Assembly: GCA_049322335.1 (NCBI GenBank)
Contig: JBMORL010000043.1
Span: 1 to 19,086, forward strand
From: JBMORL01 sp049322335
Lineage (GTDB): Bacteria > Bacteroidota > Bacteroidia > Flavobacteriales_D > UBA2798
Direction: 5' to 3'
DNA length: 19,086 bases
Shown: positions 1-5,741 of the stretch, one piece after another
How the letters are laid out: each line of letters opens with the position of its first letter
Numbering within the stretch: the first letter of the stretch is position 1
Notes under the pieces: generated by a model
The model's input: the letters and a program-made list of their open reading frames with translations, nothing else
What the model was told of the DNA's origin: nothing
Databases searched by the model: none
Made by a program: the position numbers and the translations under genes

Positions 1-16
1 AACGATTCCGATTGCT

Positions 17-105
17 ATCGGGAGAAGTAAAATGCAGATTGGACGATTGTTGATTACATGATGTTTGATTTTTGATCGGGAAGAAGAAATGCAGATGTTG
101 ATTTA
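17..105 (-). repeat. Degenerate ~57-58 bp repeat, two copies
   Basis: Two imperfect copies follow each other: ATCGGG recurs at 17 and 75, and AATGCAG at 31 and 88. Read on the minus strand they give CTGCATTT-type cores and 'AATCGTCCAATC', which also occurs at 10863-10874 beside a better copy of the ~57-bp family. I see no coding potential in 1-115. Confidence 0.4.
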
Positions 106-117
106 AGTACCTTAAAT

Positions 118-190
118 GCGCGTCATTGCGAACCCCGCTTTGGGGGTGAAGCAATCTGCCTGTGCGGAGGGAAAACGAAGCGGGATGTTT
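118..190. repeat. REP-like interspersed repeat (CGTCATTGCGA type)
   Basis: The stretch starts with CGTCATTGCGAACCCCGC at 121, contains the hairpin CCCC-GCTTT-GGGG, and continues with GAAGCAATCTGCCTGTGCGG. The combination CGTCATTGCGA...GAAGCAATCTGCC is familiar as a short intergenic repeat in many bacterial genomes. It lies downstream of the minus-strand gene ending at 267. I name the family from memory only. Confidence 0.6.
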
Positions 191-266
191 TTTTCATTCG
201 CCTATTCACCAATATACCATTTTACCCATCACTCAGTCAAACACTTTCTGGGGCTCCGGCATTCTT

Positions 267-824
267 TTATATCTTGCTTATCAGTTTTAACGTTTTCAGA
301 TCGTAAATATGTATTTCGTTTTTATCTGTCTTGTCGTATTTGTTATTGTTGTTGGTGTCATAATGCCCCGCAATTACAATAGTTCCGGTTAATCTGTTAA
401 CTGTCCAGGTTCTGACAAAAAACTTGTTGTCTGTTAATTGTGTTTTTGTTTTACCGTCTGATGATAAAACGACAATTTGTGTCGGATCATTCCAGTCAAT
501 ACCGTTTTTTCCGTCTAAGTCAACTGTCCGGGCAGAAACAACAATTAAATTAATGCCTAAACTGTCAAGTTTAATTTGTTCAAGATCTCCGATTCCAGCG
601 TCATTTGAAAAATCAACCTGGTTGGTCTCTCCGGTTTTTGTGCTTATGAATAACAGGTATCTGCTTTTCGTTTCAGGCATTTTACCGTAATTCGAAATGG
701 AAGCAATTACATATTCTGTCCCGGCCACTTCTGTCAGTTTATTGAAATGAATATAATTATACTTGTCTTGCCCATAAGTGGTCAGCGTGAAACTTGTCAG
801 AACGATAAATAATATTTTTTTCAT
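267..824 (-). CDS. Exported protein of unknown function
   Basis: The product has 185 residues and starts with a signal peptide (MKKILFIVLTSFTLTTYGQ, cleavage near residue 19), so it is probably periplasmic or secreted. The mature part is rich in short beta-type segments. It holds an acidic, Asn-rich loop near residues 155-169 (DTNNNNKYDKTDKNE) that resembles a calcium-binding D-x-N/D-x-N/D loop. No cysteine is visible in the lipobox position, so it is not a lipoprotein. I do not recognise the family; the alternating strands could be part of a small beta-propeller. The gene lies 49 bp downstream of the same-strand gene ending at 874 and may share its transcript. The start is chosen because ATG is followed directly by the signal peptide. 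Confidence 0.7.
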   Translation of the reverse strand: MKKILFIVLTSFTLTTYGQDKYNYIHFNKLTEVAGTEYVIASISNYGKMPETKSRYLLFISTKTGETNQVDFSNDAGIGDLEQIKLDSLGINLIVVSARTVDLDGKNGIDWNDPTQIVVLSSDGKTKTQLTDNKFFVRTWTVNRLTGTIVIAGHYDTNNNNKYDKTDKNEIHIYDLKTLKLISKI

Positions 825-873
825 TTTCAGTTTTTTTATGGTGTTGTCTTTTAAGCCACTATTATGTGCAGCT

Positions 874-1614
874 TTATTTCGTCTTTCGTTTCCAGTGTGT
901 TAAGATAATTGTTTCCACATTGTTTTTGCGGATACTGATTGCAGCATCTGTGGAAATGGCGCCAAAGATTATTGAGGCAGCTGCAAATAATAATTGCTTG
1001 TTGTCGGGATGGGGGTTTGTTGCCTCGTCAATGAGTTGGTAAACTCCGCCTAATGAAATGACTGCTCCAATAATTACGAACTCTCTTGAACACGCGTCCT
1101 GGCTGTTAAAGGGACTAAACGTTAAAGACTGAATACTGTCGTAGTAAACGGTCTTTCGGGTTAGATTTGGAAATTTTAAAACACACATTTCTTTTTTCTC
1201 AGTGACTTTTACAGTGTCCTGCTTGTGGATGCTTGTCAAAATTGTGTCGCGAAAAAAAATACTGTCGATTTCCGGAAAACCCTTTTTTTGTTTTCTCCAG
1301 TCTTTTTGGGCAGAAATATAGGTGTCGTATGAAAGAGTGTCGTAAGTGTATGATGCAATTCTGGAAACAATGAATGAATTGTCTCTTATACTGTTGATTG
1401 TCCACAAATTATTTTGTACTACCGAATCGCAGGGTTTACAAATGGTTTTCCAATTATTGAAAATAGATCGTTGTCCTTTAAATGTAATGCCCACTTCGTC
1501 TCCTGCTCTAAAAACATGCCTGCCTTGCGGATTAGTCAGGATGAGTTTACGCTGTCCGAACGAGGACATTGTCAGGCCAAGAAAAGCAGTCAATGTGAGA
1601 AGAATCCGGGTCAA
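874..1614 (-). CDS. Membrane-anchored exported protein of unknown function, TTG start preferred
   Basis: The reading frame is open from an ATG at 1722. Residues 1-36 from that ATG are not signal-like and are encoded by the inverted-repeat site at 1635-1824, so I prefer the TTG at 1614. It is followed at once by a good signal peptide (TRILLTLTAFLGLTMSSFGQ) and gives 246 residues instead of 282. The middle is hydrophilic, with a CKPC pair near residues 56-59. Two hydrophobic segments near the C-terminus (FVIIGAVISLGGVYQLI and LLFAAASIIFGAI) suggest a membrane anchor, and the chain ends in a basic tail (HWKRKTK). I do not recognise the family. The distance of about 20 bp from the GTTATG box to the start codon fits integron-type gene cassettes. 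The TTG start is an inference. Confidence 0.55.
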   Translation of the reverse strand: MTRILLTLTAFLGLTMSSFGQRKLILTNPQGRHVFRAGDEVGITFKGQRSIFNNWKTICKPCDSVVQNNLWTINSIRDNSFIVSRIASYTYDTLSYDTYISAQKDWRKQKKGFPEIDSIFFRDTILTSIHKQDTVKVTEKKEMCVLKFPNLTRKTVYYDSIQSLTFSPFNSQDACSREFVIIGAVISLGGVYQLIDEATNPHPDNKQLLFAAASIIFGAISTDAAISIRKNNVETIILTHWKRKTK

Positions 1615-1634
1615 GTGTTGTTGTTTTAGTGGAA

Positions 1635-1824
1635 CATAACGTTCGGGCGGTGGGCTTGCAGGTGCCAGATTTTGGAACCGTACCGCTTGAAGTAAAGTTA
1701 AACAAAAATAATTATGGGTCATTCCTTTGAAATATTTTTGTTTAAAGTGACTGTCTTATAATACAAATAACGTGTCCTGAACTGACCTTGCCCCTGGCAC
1801 TTGCGGCCACCGTCAAGTTAGGGC
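1635..1824 (-). repeat. attC-like imperfect inverted repeat
   Basis: On the minus strand the element begins with GCCCTAAC (1824-1817), directly after the stop codon of the upstream gene, and ends with GTTATG (1640-1635) just before the next gene. The inner arms are CTGGCACTTGCGGCCACCG (1794-1812, plus) and 1648-1668, which pair over 17 of 19 positions with a 2-nt bulge. TAAC/GTTA boxes lie outside the arms, and about 125 nt lie between them. Terminal boxes, bulged arms and a variable centre are the hallmarks of integron attC sites. The size is at or above the usual upper limit and no integrase is present in the window. Confidence 0.45.
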
Positions 1825-1828
1825 TTGT

Positions 1829-2389
1829 TTATTTAGGGAACGGTGTTATTATATTATTTGATAAATGGTGTTTAATATTTTTTAGCATTTCCAAAACCCC
1901 TGTTGTTGCCTCTTCATAAGTAGACATAGTCCGAGCAATGGCTTTATAGTCTTGTCCCTTTACTGCGACTTGGATAACCGCATCCCAATTAGTCACTATG
2001 TGCTCGAAGTAATTTTTACAATGAATTCTTATTTCTCTTGAAGGGAATCCTTTGTCAGGTTTGTCAGCACATACAGCAAGAATACGAAGTAAAACTTGAT
2101 CTTGAATTGTACTTATACCGCTCCAACTTTTGCGAGGCAGTGGATTTGGAAAAACATGATGATTTGGATCCAACGTTTCCTTTATTAATTTTAATCCAGT
2201 TTCAACTTCTTCAATCAATGTCGAAATTTGTTCGACACCTAAGCGGCTATAATTTCTTCGGTTTTTATACTCGTCTCTTAAGCCAAATAAATAATATGAA
2301 ATAGCAGCAACTGCAAAAGGTGCAAAAAAATATTGAACGAACCCTGCAAGCCAAGAGCTATCATTTGTTTGTGTGCAAAGTATTATCAT
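1829..2389 (-). CDS. Single-pass membrane protein of unknown function in a cassette-like setting
   Basis: The product has 186 residues. One hydrophobic segment near residues 13-35 (WLAGFVQYFFAPFAVAAISYYLF) is followed by a basic stretch (RDEYKNRRNYSR), which places the C-terminal ~150 residues in the cytoplasm. That part looks mainly helical, with a charged amphipathic stretch (GVEQISTLIEEVETGLKLI) near residues 51-69. No catalytic motif is visible and I do not recognise the family. The gene is tightly framed by two inverted 26-bp sequences (2407-2432 and 1799-1824) that agree at 20 of 26 positions, and its ATG lies about 20 bp after a GTTAGGG box. That is the layout of an integron gene cassette with one gene and almost no spare sequence. 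Confidence 0.65.
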   Translation of the reverse strand: MIILCTQTNDSSWLAGFVQYFFAPFAVAAISYYLFGLRDEYKNRRNYSRLGVEQISTLIEEVETGLKLIKETLDPNHHVFPNPLPRKSWSGISTIQDQVLLRILAVCADKPDKGFPSREIRIHCKNYFEHIVTNWDAVIQVAVKGQDYKAIARTMSTYEEATTGVLEMLKNIKHHLSNNIITPFPK

Positions 2390-2406
2390 GGTTTTCTATA
2401 AATTAG

Positions 2407-2432
2407 CCCTAACTTGCGTATAGCCGCAACTA
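2407..2432 (-). repeat. Right half of a second attC-like site
   Basis: The plus strand reads GCCCTAACTTG, then six bases, then GCCGCAACT. The sequence at 1824-1799 on the minus strand has the same GCCCTAACTTG and GCCGCAA blocks. The two copies are inverted around the gene at 1829-2389. The local hairpin is TTGCG-(6 nt)-CGCAA. The left half of the site is not recognisable upstream of 2432. Confidence 0.4.
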
Positions 2433-2648
2433 ATATAAAAAAACTTCACCAATACGCCAAACAGGAGATGTATGGGCGCCACATTTGTAAACGATTGTAA
2501 ATTGAAATAAGTATTTGTTGTTGGAAATTATTATTTATTGGCTATTTGGACCATTCACTTATTGGCTTTTCCTTTATATTAAGGAATAGAGGGAATTAAA
2601 ACTGCCACCTGCACCTGCCACTGCGATTTTCCCAATAATAATCTACTT

Positions 2649-2992
2649 CCGCATTCAAAGTATCACTTCAAAATTCTAAACTCATGTATTCGTCATTCAT
2701 TTGTTCAGCATTTCAGTATTTCACTTCAAATCTCTAATCTCATATATCATTTGTTCTTACATCCGCATTCAAAGTATTCACTTCAAAATTCTAAACTCAT
2801 GTATTCGTCATTCATTTGTTCAGCATTTCAGTATTTCACTTCAAATCTCTAATCTCATATATCATTTGTTCTTACATCCGCATTCAAAGTATTCACTTCA
2901 AAATTCTAAACTCATGTATTCGTCATTCATTTGTTCAGCATTTCAGTATTTCACTTCAAATCTCTAATCTCTTATATCATTTGTTCTTGCTT
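2649..2992. repeat. 115-bp tandem repeat, three units, each a diverged dimer
   Basis: Units start at 2649, 2763 and 2878 and are 114, 115 and 115 bp long; a truncated fourth starts at 2993. The units are almost identical: the first lacks one T, and the last differs in CTTATATC and in TTGCTTCC. Each unit splits into two halves of about 57-60 and 55-58 bp that share GCATT...CACTTCAAA...TCTAA.CTCAT...CATTTGTTC, so the array is a higher-order repeat. The flanks 2433-2648 and 3001-3014 hold no gene that I can support. Reading frames inside are open only because the unit length and composition allow it. Confidence 0.9.
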
Positions 2993-3014
2993 CCGCATTT
3001 TACATTACTGCCCA

Positions 3015-3032
3015 CCACGCCAGAGTGCGTGG
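3015..3032 (-). terminator. Dispersed hairpin, possible transcript end of ctaA
   Basis: CCACGC-CAGAGT-GCGTGG forms a perfect 6-bp stem 30 bp beyond the ctaA stop codon. The same 18 bases with one change (loop CAGAGC) occur at 10790-10807, beyond the stop of another minus-strand gene. There is no T-run, so a role in ending or protecting transcripts is inference. Confidence 0.4.
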
Positions 3033-3062
3033 CAAGCTGCTTCCTTCCGCTTCTTCCTCCAT

Positions 3063-4061
3063 TTACTTCCCCGACTTCAAAATCAAATTCACCTGCACTC
3101 CCAGCATAATGGCAGCCAGCATTAAATGCACCGGTTGAACCCAGGCCGGCATTCCCAGATAGGCTAATGAAATTCCTGCAGTAGCTTCGAGGATGGTAAG
3201 GAGAAAAAGGAGATTGATGCCGTTGATCATTAAATGTTTTTTCCAGCAATGCCAGAACAGCAGGAAATTGATGAGCAGAATTCCCCAGGAGAAGGAACGG
3301 TGAATAACGAACTTTACATCCAGCTGGTCTACCCACGTGCTGCGCATTTCAGCAGTTTCGGCAATTACATCAATTTGCTGGCGCACCTGTGTGCCGAGAT
3401 AAATCTGCACAATAGTCATCAGCATCGACAAAACAACCATCCACGAAAAGAATTTCCCGGCTTTGTATCTGAATTTCGATTTACCCGAACGGTGAATGAT
3501 CACCACCTGCACGACAACGATCAGCAGAGCTACGAACATGTGCAGGGTGATGGTCCACGGAAGAAGATTGGTGGCTACAACAATAGATCCAAACCAGGCA
3601 GTGAAACCGATAAGAAGAAGATTGAGTAACGACAAAAAGAAAAGCTGCGGATTTTTCCGGAAGAGTGCGAAGGAAAAGAAAAATAAAATCAGTACAAGAT
3701 TCCCCGCAATAAAACCGATGAGGCGGTTGATGTATTCGGTCCACGTTTTGGCGGCATTAAAATTTTCTTCTTCGAGTAGGGATTTGTCGTTTCGTATTTT
3801 TTCTCCTTCACCGCTTAACCCGATTTTTTCAAGCAGTTTTGCAAATTCCTCAATTTTTACTGCTCTTTTCTGTGCGTTTACTTCTTTATAATTTTCGGGA
3901 AGTTGTGTGCTGTCGGCAGGAGGGATCCATTGACCGAAACATTTGGGCCAGTCAGGGCAACCCATTCCGGAGCCGGTAGTTCTTACGATACTTCCTGCTA
4001 AAATAACGAGGTAAATGAATACCAGCGCTACAACGGCCAAACGGGTAAAACGTTTTTCCAT
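3063..4061 (-). CDS. ctaA: Heme A synthase (COX15/CtaA family)
   Basis: The enzyme oxidises the C8 methyl group of heme O to the formyl group of heme A in the cytoplasmic membrane, supplying heme A for aa3-type cytochrome oxidase. The 332-residue protein has eight likely membrane helices. The N-terminal signature VRTTGSGMGCPDWPKC (residues 26-41) includes the cysteine pair C35/C41. H174 (TLHMF), H254 (IHRSF) and H312 (VHLML) match three of the four conserved heme-ligand histidines. The fourth site, normally in an EYxHR motif, reads EYINR (N112). The loop between the cysteines and this motif (residues 42-105) is long and charged. The gene stands alone, without ctaB or oxidase subunits, and is divergent from the barrel genes at 4232. 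Family assignment is firm; the effect of N112 is not known from sequence. Confidence 0.95.
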   Translation of the reverse strand: MEKRFTRLAVVALVFIYLVILAGSIVRTTGSGMGCPDWPKCFGQWIPPADSTQLPENYKEVNAQKRAVKIEEFAKLLEKIGLSGEGEKIRNDKSLLEEENFNAAKTWTEYINRLIGFIAGNLVLILFFFSFALFRKNPQLFFLSLLNLLLIGFTAWFGSIVVATNLLPWTITLHMFVALLIVVVQVVIIHRSGKSKFRYKAGKFFSWMVVLSMLMTIVQIYLGTQVRQQIDVIAETAEMRSTWVDQLDVKFVIHRSFSWGILLINFLLFWHCWKKHLMINGINLLFLLTILEATAGISLAYLGMPAWVQPVHLMLAAIMLGVQVNLILKSGK

Positions 4062-4231
4062 TTCGGGTGAAATAAAATTAGAGTCATTTCGTCAGCCAAA
4101 TGCTGCTTTTTGTAAAAACTATTCACACTTCATTGTGCATGCATACGTTAATCATTTGTAAGTCAAAATCCCTGCAAGGAACGCGACTCACCAATATTTT
4201 GTACTTTTAACCACTTAAACACGCCTGTGAA

Positions 4232-4915
4232 ATGAAAAAGATCATTGTAGTTACACTATTGCTTACCTCTGTAAATGGATTTAGCCAGGAAACCGGGGAA
4301 CTGGTGATGGATAAAAAATCAAAACGTGCATCCACTCCCGGTGGAGAATTGCAACTGGGAATGCGTACTACCGGAAGCCTGTTTTCGCAGGATAGCGGCC
4401 CCGGATATGGATTTGGCGGGCAGTTTCGAATTAAACTCGGAAAGCAACTCAATACCGAATGGTTTGCCGATTATATCACTTCAGACATTAAAGGACTTGG
4501 AAAAAGAAGTGATGCACACATCGGCTGGTCGGTGATGTTTTACCTGAAAAAATCAGAAGATGCCAGTTATCTCAATAATCGTTTTGTTCCTTACCTGATT
4601 GCAGGACATTGTTTTGATTATACACAGGTGAGGCCGTTTAATACGGCATCAGAAAGTAATTCCGACCAGTTGCGCGAACGATGGAGTTCGGCCACACAGG
4701 CAGGGTTGGGACTGATGTGGAATTATTCGCAGCATTTTAATCTTACACTTACCTCGCAATACATGATGCACCTCGGAAATGCGCTGGAGTATGATGTGCA
4801 AAACATCAACGGAAAAGAAGAACTGGTATTTATCGAGAACGGAGAAAAATCTACGCTCGAAGGACATTTGCTGATAACAATGAGTATGAATGTAAGAATT
4901 GCTGATTTATGGTAA
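4232..4915 (+). CDS. Exported, probable outer-membrane beta-barrel protein
   Basis: The 227-residue product begins with a signal peptide (MKKIIVVTLLLTSVNGFSQ, cleavage near 19). The mature chain is a run of amphipathic, aromatic-rich strands (GYGFGGQFRIKLG, WSVMFYLKK, FVPYLIAGHCFDY, AGLGLMWNYS, LNLTSQY-like) separated by polar turns. A short final strand, LLITMSMNVRIADLW, ends in an aromatic residue as barrel proteins often do. This fits a small outer-membrane barrel of 8-10 strands. Its stop overlaps the start of the next gene by 7 bp (ATGGTAA), implying a coupled pair. The 170-bp gap to ctaA must hold both divergent promoters, but I could not place a clear one. The exact family is unknown to me. 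Confidence 0.75.
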   Translation: MKKIIVVTLLLTSVNGFSQETGELVMDKKSKRASTPGGELQLGMRTTGSLFSQDSGPGYGFGGQFRIKLGKQLNTEWFADYITSDIKGLGKRSDAHIGWSVMFYLKKSEDASYLNNRFVPYLIAGHCFDYTQVRPFNTASESNSDQLRERWSSATQAGLGLMWNYSQHFNLTLTSQYMMHLGNALEYDVQNINGKEELVFIENGEKSTLEGHLLITMSMNVRIADLW

Positions 4916-5580
4916 ACAGGATTATTTTCCCTCTCGTTTTATTTTTCCTGGCGGGAAACACACGTGCAGAAAACAACAACGAATCCGAAACGGGCTCGTC
5001 TATGCGGTTGAAACGGGTGGTTATAGTTAGACCCACTGCCGAAAAAGGATTGCTCCGTTTCCAGGGGACGATCGCTTATGGAAGAATGTTTTCGCTGGCG
5101 GCCAACAATATTTACCTGCATGGTGATATGGAATATTTTCCCGACAACGGATTTTCGGTGAAGAGTGATATTTATTTTTTCCTGAATTCTTTTTCAGGCG
5201 ACCAGCCGTTTAAACAACACCACTCGCTTTTTTCGGGAGTAATGTTCCATTCGAAAACGGAAAGCAAATTTGTTCCATTTGCCGGAATACAGGCGGGAAT
5301 AAATGTAGCCGAAGCAAGTTCCATGTGTCTCGGGCAGCCCTGCATCCAAACTACTCCCCCCGAACCTTTGGAAGTTACCCTCAGTCCGCTGGTTTCTGCC
5401 ACGGCAGGATTGAATTATTTCAGTCCGCGTTTTTTCCACCTGTTTATGCAGGCGCGCTATGTTGGCGGAGTGTTTGCCGATAATTACAACCGCGTAAAAC
5501 TCGGGGAATTCAGGCTTTCCTTCGGTTTAGGTTTTCATCTTTACACAAAGGGAATAATCGGAAAACGTAAGGTAAATTAA
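4909..5580 (+). CDS. Exported, probable outer-membrane beta-barrel protein, translationally coupled
   Basis: The start codon lies inside the last codons of the preceding gene, so ribosomes ending there could restart here. The 223-residue product has a signal peptide (IIFPLVLFFLAGNTRAENN, cleavage near 20). The mature part has repeated aromatic strands (FQGTIAYGRMFSLA, SVKSDIYFFLNSF, FVPFAGIQAGINVA, LSPLVSATAGLNYF, FHLFMQARYVGGVF) and ends FRLSFGLGFHLYTKG before a basic tail. A loop holds two cysteines (MCLGQPC, near residues 139-145). The architecture resembles its upstream partner, which suggests either an old duplication or a two-part outer-membrane component, but direct similarity is not obvious by eye. 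No known family recognised. Confidence 0.7.
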   Translation: MVNRIIFPLVLFFLAGNTRAENNNESETGSSMRLKRVVIVRPTAEKGLLRFQGTIAYGRMFSLAANNIYLHGDMEYFPDNGFSVKSDIYFFLNSFSGDQPFKQHHSLFSGVMFHSKTESKFVPFAGIQAGINVAEASSMCLGQPCIQTTPPEPLEVTLSPLVSATAGLNYFSPRFFHLFMQARYVGGVFADNYNRVKLGEFRLSFGLGFHLYTKGIIGKRKVN

Positions 5581-5703
5581 TACAATTGCCTTTCCTTCAG
5601 CTTTCCAGTCCTTTTGATAATTATGCACAATATGGCAACCTTTTTGCTGTTACTTTAGTCATGTAAATACGTAAGAGGTAATACAAAGATTAACTTCTGT
5701 TAA

Positions 5704-5733
5704 TTGCTGCCGGTTACGAAAAAGCTAAGTTTG
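5704..5733 (+). promoter_or_regulatory. Bacteroidota-type promoter for the PKD protein gene
   Basis: TTG at 5704-5706 and TAAGTTTG at 5726-5733 are separated by 19 bp, matching the TTG-N19-TAnnTTTG consensus of the primary sigma factor in this phylum. Transcription would start near 5738-5741, leaving almost no leader before the ATG at 5742. Either the mRNA is nearly leaderless or this match is fortuitous. Confidence 0.45.
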
Positions 5734-5741
5734 TCCCGGGA

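Noticed and set aside
116..382. 88-residue plus-strand frame
   Set aside because: It starts in the REP-like repeat and ends antisense to the exported-protein gene; no coding character.
2649..2992. CRISPR array
   Set aside because: Units are 115 bp and directly abutting, without distinct spacers between short repeats, and no cas gene is near.
2701..3125. Overlapping open frames encoding repeats of FSISVFHFKSLISYIIC
   Set aside because: They are read-throughs of the 115-bp tandem repeat; no start signal and the protein is only the repeat translated.
3234..3891. Two 131-residue plus-strand frames over ctaA
   Set aside because: Antisense shadows of a firmly identified membrane enzyme.
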